A stretch of DNA of 64,000 nt from Nocardioides dongkuii. GTDB lineage: Bacteria > Actinomycetota > Actinomycetes > Propionibacteriales > Nocardioidaceae. Positions 8,460 through 17,354 of the stretch are shown here, piece by piece. The notes beneath the pieces were generated by a model. The model did not search any database. It was not told where the DNA came from and worked only from the letters and a program-made list of their open reading frames with translations. The stretch's first letter is position 1. Each line of letters opens with the position of its first letter. Made by a program: the position numbers and the translations under genes. The stretch spans positions 682,001 through 746,000 of the forward strand of contig NZ_CP059903.1 in assembly GCF_014127485.1 (NCBI RefSeq). Direction: 5' to 3'.

Positions 8460-9730
8460 GCCTGCTCGTCCTCAGCCTGCTGATCACCGCGCTCCTGCTG
8501 GTCCGGGTGCCGATCGCCTTCGCCTTCGTCGGCCCGTGCCTGCTCTACATGATCACCACCGACCAGTCCGTGGGGCTCGCCCTCCGCCTGGTCGCCAACG
8601 CGACCGCGAGCTTCCCGCTGCTCGCCGTCCCCCTGTTCATCCTGCTGGGCTCCTTCGCCAACCACGCCGGTATCGCGGACCGCCTCTTCGACTTCGCCCT
8701 GGCGCTGCTCGGCCGGGTGCGCGGCAGCCTCGGCTACGTCAGCATCGGCGTCAGCGTCGGCTTCTCCTGGATGAGCGGCTCCGCGGTGGCCGACGCCGCC
8801 GCGCTCGGCAAGCTGCAGATCCCGGCGATGCTGCGCAACGGCTACTCGCGCAAGTTCGCCCTCGGGGTCACGGGCTCGGCCGCCCTCATCGCGCCGGTCA
8901 TGCCGCCCAGCATCCCGGCCGTCATCTACGCGGGGCTCGCCGCGGTCTCGACCGGGGCGCTGTTCGCAGCCTCGGTCGTGCCGGCCCTGCTGATGGCCCT
9001 CGGCCTCGCCGTGGTCGTCTTCATCTGGGTGCGCCGGGACCCGAACATCCAGCGGACCGAGTTCAGCTGGCACCAGGTGGGCGTGACCGGGCGTCGCGTG
9101 ATCGCCCCGCTCGGCGCGCCGGTCATCATCCTGGGCGGCATCCTCGGGGGCTACTTCACCCCGACCGAGGCCGCTGCCGTCGGCGCCGCGTACATGGCGG
9201 TCCTGGGCTTCGCGTACGGCACCCTCAGGGTCCGCGACCTCCCGAAGGTGTTCACCGAGGCGGTGCTCACCACCGGCAGCATCATGCTGATCGTCGCCTC
9301 GGCGAGCCTCCTCGGCTACATCTTCGCTCGCGAGCGCGTGCCCCAGGACCTCTCGGAGCTGGTGCTCGGGCTGACGGACAACGCGACCGTCTTCCTCCTG
9401 CTGGTCTTCGCGCTCTCGCTCGTCCTCGGCACCGCCCTCGACGCGATCGCCGTGCTGACCCTGACCGTGCCGATCCTGATCCCGATCAGCGCGCAGTACG
9501 ACGTGGACCCCATCGCGCTGGGCGTGCTGATGATCCTCTCGCAGATGATCGGGCTGCTGACCCCACCGGTCGGCACGGTCATCTTCGTGCTCCAGGCGAT
9601 CGCCAAGGCACGCATGGCCGAGGTCTTCTACGGCTCGCTGCCCTTCATGGTGCCGCTCCTGCTGATCTGCTTCGGCATCATCTTCTGGCCCGACGCGATC
9701 TTGTACCTGCCGGAGAGGCTCAACCTGTGA
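8456..9730 (+). CDS. TRAP transporter large permease (DctM family)
   Basis: Twelve-helix ion-coupled permease, 424 residues, normal length for DctM. Typical segments include FPLLAVPLFILLGSFANHAG, SGSAVADAAALG, the loop VMPPSIPAVIY and GYFTPTEAAAVGA. The C-terminal half repeats the pattern with LLTPPVGTVIFVLQ. It overlaps dctQ and the following dehydrogenase gene by 4 bp each. It forms the transport channel with DctQ and is fed by the DctP-type protein encoded two genes downstream. Confidence 0.93.
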   Translation: MSLLVLSLLITALLLVRVPIAFAFVGPCLLYMITTDQSVGLALRLVANATASFPLLAVPLFILLGSFANHAGIADRLFDFALALLGRVRGSLGYVSIGVSVGFSWMSGSAVADAAALGKLQIPAMLRNGYSRKFALGVTGSAALIAPVMPPSIPAVIYAGLAAVSTGALFAASVVPALLMALGLAVVVFIWVRRDPNIQRTEFSWHQVGVTGRRVIAPLGAPVIILGGILGGYFTPTEAAAVGAAYMAVLGFAYGTLRVRDLPKVFTEAVLTTGSIMLIVASASLLGYIFARERVPQDLSELVLGLTDNATVFLLLVFALSLVLGTALDAIAVLTLTVPILIPISAQYDVDPIALGVLMILSQMIGLLTPPVGTVIFVLQAIAKARMAEVFYGSLPFMVPLLLICFGIIFWPDAILYLPERLNL

Positions 9731-10650
9731 GCGCCCGTCGCTCCTTCCTCGCCGGGCTCTTCGGCCAGGGAGTCGGTCCGTCCCTCACGCCCGAGCTGCA
9801 CGAGCGCGAGGCGGTCCGCCAAGGGGTCCGCTACGTCTACAAGACGGTCGACCTGGCCGAGCAGCAGACGACCCCGGAGCGACTCCGCGAGCTGCTGGCC
9901 GCCGCCGTCGAGCTGGGCTTCGACGGCCTCAACGTCACCCACCCGGTCAAGCAGACGATGGTGCCGCTCGTGGACCGGGTGAGTGACGGGGTCGAGGCCA
10001 TCGGCGCGCTGAACACCGTCCTGATCGGCGCCGGCGGCACGGTGGGGCACAACACGGACGTGACCGGGTTCGGTCGCTCGTTCGAGGACGGTCTGGCCGG
10101 GGCCCCGCGTGACGAGGTCGTCCTCCTCGGCGCCGGAGGCGCCGGGACGGCCGTCGCCCACGCCCTGCTCGCGCACGGCGTCCGGCGGCTCCGGGTGGCG
10201 GACCCGGACGTCACGCGGGCCGAGGACCTGAGCCGGTCAGTGCCACGGCTCGCCGACGCCGCAGAGGTCGTCGCCGTCTCGCCGGAGGACGTCGCCGACG
10301 CCATCGCTGCGGCGGACGGCCTGGTCAACGCCACGCCGATCGGCATGGCGGCGCACCCCGGCACTCCGGTCCCGACCGAGCTCCTGCGCCCCGGGCTGTG
10401 GGTGGCCGACATCGTCTACCGCCCGCTGCACACCCCGCTGCTCCTCGCCGCGGCCGAACGCGGCTGCCGCACCCTGACCGGCGCCGGCATGGCCGTGCAC
10501 CAGGCGGCCGACGCCTTCGAGCTGATCACCGGTCTCCCGGCCGACCGTGCCGCCATGTTCGGCGACCTCGAGGAGCTCGTCGGGGCCGAGGTACGACGCG
10601 CGCGGCTCGACCCCCAGGTCCCGGACACACCCGATGAAAGGAACCCCTGA
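9727..10650 (+). CDS. Shikimate/quinate dehydrogenase-like oxidoreductase
   Basis: AroE-family NAD(P)-dependent dehydrogenase, 307 residues. The N-terminal substrate domain has the catalytic lysine in NVTHPVKQ (family NVTHPxK) and GHNTDVTGF; the Rossmann glycine loop is LLGAGGAGTAVA. The C-terminal MAVHQAADAFELITG is also typical. ADPDV after the second strand, with no basic residue, suggests NAD rather than NADP, as in catabolic QsuD-type enzymes. Embedded between TRAP subunits, it probably oxidises imported shikimate (or quinate) to the 3-dehydro acid. A biosynthetic AroE is less likely from context. Confidence 0.85.
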   Translation: MSARRSFLAGLFGQGVGPSLTPELHEREAVRQGVRYVYKTVDLAEQQTTPERLRELLAAAVELGFDGLNVTHPVKQTMVPLVDRVSDGVEAIGALNTVLIGAGGTVGHNTDVTGFGRSFEDGLAGAPRDEVVLLGAGGAGTAVAHALLAHGVRRLRVADPDVTRAEDLSRSVPRLADAAEVVAVSPEDVADAIAAADGLVNATPIGMAAHPGTPVPTELLRPGLWVADIVYRPLHTPLLLAAAERGCRTLTGAGMAVHQAADAFELITGLPADRAAMFGDLEELVGAEVRRARLDPQVPDTPDERNP

Positions 10651-11678
10651 TGGCACTCCCCGACACGAGCCGACGCTCTCGACGACGCGCCACCCTGGCT
10701 GCTGCGGCCGTCGCGCCCCTCGTCCTCCTCGCTGCCTGCGGTGACGACGACGACGGCGGCGGCGGCGGAGCGGTCGAGCTGACGCTCGCCCACTCCTACA
10801 CCGAGACCCAGCCCCAGCACCGGTGCGGAGCCCAGATCATCGCCGACGAGGTCGCCGCGGCCGACGCGGACATGACCGTCGAGATCTTCCCGGCGAGCCA
10901 GCTCGGCGCGGACGCGGACCGCATCGCCTCCGTCGTCTCCGGCGACGTCGACATCGACATCCAGGGCGCATCGGCCCTCGGCGCCGTGTACGAGCCCGTC
11001 GCCGTCGTCGACGCCGCCTACGCGTTCGACGACGGCGAGCACCTCGCTCGCTTCTTCGACAGCGAGGCCTCCGACGAGCTCGTGCAGAGCTTCGCCGACG
11101 AGGCCGGCGTCACGACGCTCGGAGCGTGGTCGGCCGGCGCCCGCCACTTCACCGCCAACGAGCCGATCCGGTCGCCCGAGGATCTCGACGGCCTGCGGAT
11201 GCGGTTCCCCAACTCGCCGCAGTTCCTGATGAACGCCGAGGCGCTCGGCGCGGATGCCACCGAGGTCGCCTACGAGGAGCTCTTCCTCGCGCTGCAGCAG
11301 GGCACGGTCGACGGCCAGGAGAACCCGATCACGAACATCGACTCCAGCTCGCTGCAGGAGGTGCAGGACTACGTCAGCCTGTCGGGTCACCAGGCCAACT
11401 CCAACCTCGTGATCATCGGCGGCGTGTGGGACGAGATGACGTCGGCCCAGCAGGACGTGCTCCAGTCGGCGGTCGACAAGGCCGTCGAGGAGGTCCCGGG
11501 CTGTGTCGCCGAGGACGAGGAGAAGACGCTCGCGGAGTGGGAGGAGACCGGTGACATGGAGATCGTCGACGACGTCGATGTCGAGGCGTTCCGGACCCAG
11601 GCCGACACCTACCTGCGGGAGAACTTCAACGAGGAGCAGCTCGCGGTGTACGAGGCCATCCGAGGCGTGGCGGAGTGA
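10650..11678 (+). CDS. TRAP transporter solute-binding lipoprotein (DctP family)
   Basis: Extracytoplasmic binding protein of 342 residues. The signal peptide ends in the lipobox LLAAC (Cys about residue 30), followed by an Asp/Gly-rich linker. The DctP domain starts with ELTLAHSYTETQP and contains the conserved arginine region LDGLRMRFPNSP and LQQGTVDGQENP. It overlaps the preceding stop by 1 bp (TGATG). It captures the substrate for DctQM. Unusually, its gene is separated from dctQM by the dehydrogenase gene, which ties transport and oxidation together. Confidence 0.92.
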   Translation: MALPDTSRRSRRRATLAAAAVAPLVLLAACGDDDDGGGGGAVELTLAHSYTETQPQHRCGAQIIADEVAAADADMTVEIFPASQLGADADRIASVVSGDVDIDIQGASALGAVYEPVAVVDAAYAFDDGEHLARFFDSEASDELVQSFADEAGVTTLGAWSAGARHFTANEPIRSPEDLDGLRMRFPNSPQFLMNAEALGADATEVAYEELFLALQQGTVDGQENPITNIDSSSLQEVQDYVSLSGHQANSNLVIIGGVWDEMTSAQQDVLQSAVDKAVEEVPGCVAEDEEKTLAEWEETGDMEIVDDVDVEAFRTQADTYLRENFNEEQLAVYEAIRGVAE

Positions 11679-12694
11679 CCGAGGTGGGCGAGGTCCAGAC
11701 CTTCCGAGGGGCGGTGGCTGCCGATGACCTCGGCCCGACCCTGATCCACGAGCACGTCTTCGTGGGAGATCCGGAGCTCGACCTGAACTTCCCCCACCCC
11801 GAATGGGACGAGGCGGCAGCCGTCCGGACCGCGATCGCCGGCCTGGACCGGCTCGGCGCTCTCGGCATCCGCACGGTGGTCGACCTGACGGTCCTCGGCC
11901 TCGGGCGCGACGTCGCCCGCGTGGCCGCCGTCGCCGCACGGACCGAGATCAACCTGCTGGCCTCGACCGGCTACTACTGCGTCGACGCGCTGCCGCCGTA
12001 CTTCCACGTCCACGGTCCGGGCCTGCTCATCGACCACGGCCCGGACCCGTTGACCCAGATGTTCCTGGACGACATCGAGACCGGCATCGCGGGCACGGGG
12101 GTCCGCGCCGCGATGCTCAAGGTGGTCACCGACCGGCCCGGGCTCACCGAGGACGTCCGGCGGGTGATGAGCGCTGCCGCCACCGCTCACCAGCAGACCG
12201 GCGTCCCCATCACCACCCACACCCACGCGCCCTCGCGGAACGGTCGCGAGCAGCTGGCGTTCCTCACCGCACGCGGGGTCGACCCCGAGCGGCTCGTCAT
12301 CGGCCACTGCGGGGACAGCCAGGACATCGACTACCTGCGGGAGCTGATGGACGCGGGCGCCACCATCGGGATGGACCGCTTCGGCATGGAGCACGTGCTG
12401 CCGGACGAGGCGCGGATCCAGACCGTGCTCGAGCTGATCGACCGCGGCTACGTCGAGAGCATGGTGCTCTCCCACGACGCGGCCTTCTTCAGCCGCGTCA
12501 CCCCGCCGTCCTGGCGAGCCGCTCACGCGCCGAACTGGCACCTGGAGGACATCTCCACGCGCATCGTCCCGAAGCTGCTGGGCGGAGGCGCGACCGACGA
12601 CGACATCCACCAGCTGCTGGTCGCCAACCCGGCCCGCCTGCTGCGCCCGCGACTGCCCGCCGCCACCGTCCCCACCGCCGGCAGGGGCGCCTGA
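11675..12694 (+). CDS. Phosphotriesterase-family amidohydrolase (lactonase/esterase candidate)
   Basis: Metal-dependent hydrolase of 339 residues with a TIM-barrel. All metal ligands of the phosphotriesterase family are visible: HEH (residues 25-27), the lysine expected to be carbamylated in MLKVVTD (about 149), His in TTHTHA (about 182), His in IGHCGD (about 211) and Asp in LSHDAAF (about 267). Most family members act on lactones or esters, not phosphotriesters. GTG start overlaps the dctP stop by 4 bp, and quiC follows with a 1-bp overlap. I infer hydrolysis of a lactone or ester form of the imported acid. The exact substrate is unknown. Confidence 0.85.
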   Translation: MTEVGEVQTFRGAVAADDLGPTLIHEHVFVGDPELDLNFPHPEWDEAAAVRTAIAGLDRLGALGIRTVVDLTVLGLGRDVARVAAVAARTEINLLASTGYYCVDALPPYFHVHGPGLLIDHGPDPLTQMFLDDIETGIAGTGVRAAMLKVVTDRPGLTEDVRRVMSAAATAHQQTGVPITTHTHAPSRNGREQLAFLTARGVDPERLVIGHCGDSQDIDYLRELMDAGATIGMDRFGMEHVLPDEARIQTVLELIDRGYVESMVLSHDAAFFSRVTPPSWRAAHAPNWHLEDISTRIVPKLLGGGATDDDIHQLLVANPARLLRPRLPAATVPTAGRGA

Positions 12695-14532
12695 TGCGCA
12701 CGTCGATCGCCACCGTCTGCCTGAGCGGCGCACTCCCGGAGAAGCTGCACGCGGCGGCAGCGGCCGGGTTCGACGGCGTGGAGATCTTCGAGCCCGACCT
12801 CGTGGCGTCGGCGGAGAGCCCGGAGGAGGTGGCCGCCCTGGCCCGCCGGCTCGGGCTCACCCTCGACCTGTACCAGCCCTTCCGCGACGCGGAGGGCGTC
12901 ACGGAGGAGCTGTTCGCCGACGTGCTCCACCGAGCGGCGTCGAAGTTCAGGCTGATGGGCCGGCTCGGGATCGACACCATGCTCGTGTGCAGCAACGTCG
13001 GCTCCGCCACCGTCGACGACGACGAGGTGTCCGCCGACCAGCTCCGGAGACTCGGCGACCTGGCGCAGAGCCACGGGATGCGCCTGGCCTTCGAGGCGTT
13101 GGCGTGGGGTCGCTTCGTCGACGACTACCGGCGCGCGTGGCGCATCGTCGACCTGGCCGACCACCCCGCGGTGGGCGTGTGCCTCGACAGCTTCCACATC
13201 CTCTCGCGCGGGCACGACCCCGCCGCGATCGAGGGCATCCCGGGCGAGAAGATCTTCTACCTCCAGCTCGCCGACGCCCCCGCGCTGTCGATGGACGTGC
13301 TCTCGTGGAGCCGGCACCACCGGCTCTTCCCCGGCGAGGGGTCGTTCGGCCTGGCGTCGTTCGTCGGCCACGTGCTGCGCGCGGGCTACACCGGTCCGCT
13401 CTCCCTCGAGGTCTTCAACGACACCTTCCGCCAGACCGACGTCCACCGCACCGCCCAGCAGGCCCAGCGCTCGCTGACCTGGCTCGAGGACCAGGTCGCC
13501 GGGCTCGCGGCCCCGCCGGTCCTCGCACCTGGCGCAGACGGCCCGAGGCGGCTGCCCCCCGTCGCTGCGCCGGCGGCGCTGGACTTCGTCGAGGTCAAGG
13601 CCGAGGACGCCAGCGAGATCGACGCGGTGCTCCGGCAGCTGGGGTTCGCCTTCCGCGGCCGCCACCGCACCAAGCCGGTGCGGTTGTGGACCCAGGGTCG
13701 CGCGCGGATCATCCTCAACGAGCAGCAGGCCCGCGACTGGGTGCCGACGCTGGCCGCGGTGGGCTTCGAGGTCACCGACCCCGAGGCCTCGGCCCGCCGG
13801 GCCGCGGAGCTGCAGGCCCCGACGGTCGTGCGGCGCACCCATGCCCACGAGCAGGAGCTGCCGGCCTTCCGGGGGCCGGACGGCACCGAGGTCTTCCTGG
13901 CGGGGGTGGCGGGCGACGACGCCGCCTGGGTGGGCGAGTTCGAGCACGGCGAGACCCCCGCCGGCGATCCGCTGGTCACCGACATCGACCACGTCAACCT
14001 GACGCACTCCTGGCAGCACTACGACGAGGCGGTGCTGTTCTACAGCAGCGTCCTGGCGCTCAGCTCCGGGAGCAGCCAGGACGTGGCGGCACCCACGGGG
14101 CTCGTGCGCAGCCAGGTCATCCGCAGCGCGGACGGCGCGGTGCGCCTGGCCCTGAACGTGGCGCCGCCGGCCTTCGACCACCCCCAGGGATACCCGCAGC
14201 ACGTGGCGTTCTCGGCGACCGACGCGATGACCGTCGCGCGCCGGGCACGTGGACGCGGGCTGCGACCACTGCCGATCCCGGCCAACTACTACGACGACCT
14301 GCAGGCACGCTTCCGGCTCCCGGACCAGGAGCTGGCGCAGATGCAGGAGCTGGGGATCCTCTATGACCGACACGCCGCGGGGGAGTTCGTGCACTTCTAC
14401 ACCGAGACCGTGGGCGGCGTCTTCTTCGAGGTCGTGCAGCGCCGGGGCGGCTACGACGGGTACGGCGCGCCCAACGCACCCGTGCGACTGGCGGCCCAGC
14501 ACCAGCGCTCGGCCCCGTCCGGGCGGCACTGA
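12694..14532 (+). CDS. quiC: 3-dehydroshikimate dehydratase, QuiC type (isomerase-like + VOC fusion)
   Basis: Bifunctional-looking protein of 612 residues. Residues 1-280 form a sugar phosphate isomerase/epimerase-like TIM barrel with the dehydratase metal ligands Glu134 (LAFEAL), Asp165 and His168 (CLDSFHIL), Gln191 (YLQLAD) and Glu239 (SLEVFND). Residues about 300-612 are a pair of vicinal-oxygen-chelate domains like 4-hydroxyphenylpyruvate dioxygenase. They keep a His-His-Glu set in DIDHVNLTH, PQHVAFS and FFEVVQRR. The fusion and length match QuiC1-type enzymes, which convert 3-dehydroshikimate to protocatechuate. It sits just before the pca operon that consumes protocatechuate. Confidence 0.88.
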   Translation: MRTSIATVCLSGALPEKLHAAAAAGFDGVEIFEPDLVASAESPEEVAALARRLGLTLDLYQPFRDAEGVTEELFADVLHRAASKFRLMGRLGIDTMLVCSNVGSATVDDDEVSADQLRRLGDLAQSHGMRLAFEALAWGRFVDDYRRAWRIVDLADHPAVGVCLDSFHILSRGHDPAAIEGIPGEKIFYLQLADAPALSMDVLSWSRHHRLFPGEGSFGLASFVGHVLRAGYTGPLSLEVFNDTFRQTDVHRTAQQAQRSLTWLEDQVAGLAAPPVLAPGADGPRRLPPVAAPAALDFVEVKAEDASEIDAVLRQLGFAFRGRHRTKPVRLWTQGRARIILNEQQARDWVPTLAAVGFEVTDPEASARRAAELQAPTVVRRTHAHEQELPAFRGPDGTEVFLAGVAGDDAAWVGEFEHGETPAGDPLVTDIDHVNLTHSWQHYDEAVLFYSSVLALSSGSSQDVAAPTGLVRSQVIRSADGAVRLALNVAPPAFDHPQGYPQHVAFSATDAMTVARRARGRGLRPLPIPANYYDDLQARFRLPDQELAQMQELGILYDRHAAGEFVHFYTETVGGVFFEVVQRRGGYDGYGAPNAPVRLAAQHQRSAPSGRH

Positions 14533-14707
14533 TGGTGGCGCCGTGGCGGGGTCCCTCCCGCAGGTCCTCACCCTGCTGCGGGGCCCCCTCCGTCGAGGAC
14601 GGGCTGCTCGACCGTGCGGTCGACGACGGACGCGCCGGGCTGTCCGGTGCTGCCTGCCATGGGCGTCCACCTCGTCAGGGGCCGTTCCACCCGGTGACGA
14701 ACGACCG

Positions 14708-14743
14708 TCGACTTCGCGGTGGCGGCTTCCTAGGCTCGATCGC
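14708..14743 (+). promoter_or_regulatory. Candidate leaderless promoter of the pca operon
   Basis: -35 TCGACT (14708-14713), 17-bp spacer, -10 TAGGCT (14731-14736), then 7 nt to the pcaH ATG. No ribosome-binding site is present before that ATG. The 211-bp gap 14533-14743 after quiC shows no other gene that I can support. Confidence 0.45.
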
Positions 14744-15571
14744 ATGACGACCGCGCAGCAGCCGTCCGCGGCCTCCTCCGACGCCGCACACGGCTCCCAG
14801 ACGGAGATCAGCGCCGAGATGGCCGCGATCGCCGGGGAGTACGCGGCCCGACTGGCCGGGGGTGCTCCGGCGGAAGAGCATCCGCGACTGGACTACCCGC
14901 CGTACCGCTCCACGACGCTGCGGCACCCCACCAAGGACCTGCAGCAGACCGACCCGGAGGGCATCGAGCTGTGGTCGCCGGCGTTCGGGCACCGCGACGT
15001 CGACCCGCTCGAGTCGGACCTCACCATCCAGCGCGGCGGTGAGCCGATCGGGGAGCGGATCACGGTCACGGGGCGCGTGGTCGACGGATCGGGCCGCCCG
15101 GTGCGAGGTCAGCTCGTCGAGGTCTGGCAGGCCAACGCCGGTGGGCGCTACCACCACCAGCGCGACCAGCACCCCTCGCCGCTCGACCCGTGCTTCACCG
15201 GGGCCGGCCGCTGTCTCACCGGCGACGACGGCTCCTACCGGTTCACGACGATCAAGCCCGGTCCCTACCCGTGGAAGAACCACCGCAACGCCTGGCGGCC
15301 CGCCCACATCCACTTCTCCGTGTTCGGGACGGCATTCACCCAGCGGCTGGTCACCCAGATGTACTTCCCGGGGGACCCCATCTTCGGGCTCGACCCGATC
15401 TACGGGTCGCTGGTGGACCAGGACGCGCGGGAGCGGCTGGTGGCGACCTATGACCACGACCTGACCCAGCACGAGTGGAGCACGGGCTACCGGTGGGACA
15501 TCGTGCTCACCGGCGGGGCGCGCACGCCGCTGGAGCGCGACGTGCAGGACGACAGGGAGGACGACCGGTGA
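14744..15571 (+). CDS. pcaH: Protocatechuate 3,4-dioxygenase beta subunit
   Basis: Catalytic subunit of the intradiol ring-cleavage dioxygenase that opens protocatechuate to 3-carboxy-cis,cis-muconate; 275 residues. The four Fe(III) ligands are visible: Tyr136 (GGRYHH), Tyr175 (PGPYPW), His188 and His190 (RPAHIHF). The N-terminal DYPPYRSTTLRHP and the motifs GRCLTGDDG and QMYFPGDP are typical of PcaH. The ATG at 14744 follows a leaderless-type promoter. First gene of an eight-gene pca operon with 4-bp overlaps at every junction. Confidence 0.96.
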   Translation: MTTAQQPSAASSDAAHGSQTEISAEMAAIAGEYAARLAGGAPAEEHPRLDYPPYRSTTLRHPTKDLQQTDPEGIELWSPAFGHRDVDPLESDLTIQRGGEPIGERITVTGRVVDGSGRPVRGQLVEVWQANAGGRYHHQRDQHPSPLDPCFTGAGRCLTGDDGSYRFTTIKPGPYPWKNHRNAWRPAHIHFSVFGTAFTQRLVTQMYFPGDPIFGLDPIYGSLVDQDARERLVATYDHDLTQHEWSTGYRWDIVLTGGARTPLERDVQDDREDDR

Positions 15572-16134
15572 CGCCCACCCCCACCCCGGGCCAGACCGTC
15601 GGCCCGTTCTTCCACTTCGCGCTGCCGTACGACGGCAGCGCCGACCTGGTCCCGTCCGGGCACCCCGGCCGCGTGCGCCTGCACGGGCAGGTGCTGGACG
15701 GTGCCGGAGACCCGGTGCCGGACGCCGTGGTCGAGGTCTGGCAGACCGACCCGGCAGGCCGCGTGCCGCAGGAGCCGGGGTCGCTGCACCGCGACGGCTG
15801 GGTCTTCACCGGGTGGGGCCGCGCGGCGACCGACCGCACCGGCCGGTACTCGTTCTCGACCCTCACGCCGGGTCCCGTCGTGCCCGGGGCGGCGCCGTAC
15901 TTCGCCCTCTGCCTGCTCGGCCGCGGCCTCACGGACCGGCTGCTGACCCGTGCCTACCTCCCGGCCAGCGGGCCGGAGGGGAGCGCCGCCCTGGCGGCCG
16001 ACCCGCTGCTGGCAGCGGTCGAGCCCGGGCGGCGCGAGACCCTGGTGGCCCGCCGGGACCGGGACGGCTACGTGTTCGACGTGCGCCTGCAGGGTGAGGG
16101 GGAGACGGTCTTCCTCCGTCACGACGCCCGATGA
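15568..16134 (+). CDS. pcaG: Protocatechuate 3,4-dioxygenase alpha subunit
   Basis: Partner subunit of PcaH, 188 residues. It starts with TPGQTVGPFFHFALP, the PcaG N-terminal signature, and keeps VVEVWQTDPAG and the TPGP turn, but lacks the Tyr/His iron-ligand set, as expected for the alpha subunit. FLRHDAR at the C terminus is also family-like. GTG start overlaps the pcaH stop by 4 bp (GTGA), fitting coupled synthesis of a 1:1 complex. Confidence 0.95.
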   Translation: MTPTPTPGQTVGPFFHFALPYDGSADLVPSGHPGRVRLHGQVLDGAGDPVPDAVVEVWQTDPAGRVPQEPGSLHRDGWVFTGWGRAATDRTGRYSFSTLTPGPVVPGAAPYFALCLLGRGLTDRLLTRAYLPASGPEGSAALAADPLLAAVEPGRRETLVARRDRDGYVFDVRLQGEGETVFLRHDAR

Positions 16135-17354
16135 GCGACCTGCTCTGGCCCGGGGACCACCGAGCAGGGGGGCTGCTCGACGACCAGTCGTTCCTGCAGG
16201 CGGCGCTCGAGCTCGAGGCTGCCTGGAGCGCCGCGCTGGTGACGCTCGGGATCGCGCCGGCGGGCGCCGCGGTCTCCGCAGCGCAGCTCGCCGCGCTGCT
16301 CCCGACCGACGTGCTCAAGGTGCTCGGCGCGCGGGCCGAGGCCAGCGGCAACCCGGTGGTGCCCCTGGTCGCGCTCCTCCGCGAGGGCCTCGACGGCGAG
16401 CCCGGCCGGTGGCTGCACCGCGGCCTCACCAGCCAGGACGTCGTCGACACCGCGCTGATGCGGTGCGCGACCGCACCGGTCGAGATGCTGCGCCGGGAGC
16501 TCCTGGTGCAGGTGCGATGCCTCGTCGACCTGGTCGAGACGCACCGGCACACGCCGGCCGTCGCCCGGACCCTGACCCAGCACGCCGTGCCGACCACTGT
16601 GGGGCTGCGGGCGGCGTCCTGGCTGAGCGGCGTGCTCGACGCCCACAACGACCTGACGGCGGTGGTCCTGCCGGTCCAGCTGGGCGGTGCCGCCGGCACC
16701 ATGGCCGCCGCCGTGGAGCTCGCCGGTCACCTGTCCGACCCGGTCTCCGCCGTCGCGGAGGCGACGGTCCAGGTCGCGTCGGCGCTCGGCCTGGCTCCGT
16801 CGACGCCGTGGCACACCGTCCGCACCAGCGTGACCCGGCTGGGGGACGCCGCGACCCGCTGCACCGACGCCTGGGGCCATGTGGCGAACGACGTGCTGTC
16901 GGCAGCGCGGTCCGAGGTCGGCGAGCTGTCCGAGGGGGTGGGCGGCGCGTCCTCGACGATGCCGCACAAGGCCAACCCGACCCTCTCGGTGCTGGTACGC
17001 CGCGCGGCCCTCACCGCCCCCGCCCTGTGCGCCACGCTGCACGCCGCTGCGGCGGACGCCACCGACGAGCGCACGGCGGGCGGGTGGCACGCCGAGTGGT
17101 CGACGTTGCGGGTCCTGCTGCGTCGCACCGTCGTCGCCGGGTCCCAGACCACCGATCTCCTCCGCGACCTGGTCGTGCACGAGGACCGCGCGGCCGAGCT
17201 GCTCGCCGGGGCTGACGGCGTCGGTGCCGAGCAGCAGGCGATGGCCGCCCTCGCCGGGCGTGAGCCCGCGCCGTCGTACCTGGGCGCGACGGACGCCTTC
17301 CTCCAGGCGCCGCTCGCGCGTGCCGCGGCGGTGCTGGCGGAGGCGCGGGCATGA
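16131..17354 (+). CDS. pcaB: 3-carboxy-cis,cis-muconate cycloisomerase
   Basis: Fumarase/aspartase-superfamily enzyme of 407 residues that cyclises 3-carboxymuconate to 4-carboxymuconolactone. The superfamily signature is GGASSTMPHKANP (about residues 272-284), with the catalytic serine in the flexible loop. Other supporting segments are RGLTSQDVVDTALM and LGGAAGTMAA. It is about 40 residues shorter than the 450-residue proteobacterial PcaB. ATG overlaps pcaG and the stop overlaps pcaD, both by 4 bp. Confidence 0.94.
   Translation: MSDLLWPGDHRAGGLLDDQSFLQAALELEAAWSAALVTLGIAPAGAAVSAAQLAALLPTDVLKVLGARAEASGNPVVPLVALLREGLDGEPGRWLHRGLTSQDVVDTALMRCATAPVEMLRRELLVQVRCLVDLVETHRHTPAVARTLTQHAVPTTVGLRAASWLSGVLDAHNDLTAVVLPVQLGGAAGTMAAAVELAGHLSDPVSAVAEATVQVASALGLAPSTPWHTVRTSVTRLGDAATRCTDAWGHVANDVLSAARSEVGELSEGVGGASSTMPHKANPTLSVLVRRAALTAPALCATLHAAAADATDERTAGGWHAEWSTLRVLLRRTVVAGSQTTDLLRDLVVHEDRAAELLAGADGVGAEQQAMAALAGREPAPSYLGATDAFLQAPLARAAAVLAEARA

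Noticed and set aside
7878..11678. C4-dicarboxylate (Dct) uptake system
   Set aside because: Only the family name suggests it. The genes are interleaved with shikimate and protocatechuate catabolism, so the substrate is more likely a cyclic hydroxy acid.
12694..14532. 4-hydroxyphenylpyruvate dioxygenase for the homogentisate pathway
   Set aside because: Only the C-terminal half is HPPD-like. The N-terminal half has all dehydratase ligands and the gene lies with protocatechuate genes, so QuiC is the better call.
12523..14745. Very long open frames antisense to quiC (and similar ones antisense to most genes)
   Set aside because: They are the usual by-product of high GC codon use: low-complexity Arg/Gly/Ala/Asp-rich translations, no family motifs, no ribosome-binding sites.
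14532..14747. 71-codon open frame between quiC and pcaH
   Set aside because: Its translation shows no motif, it runs into the pcaH start region and the region is better explained as promoter DNA.
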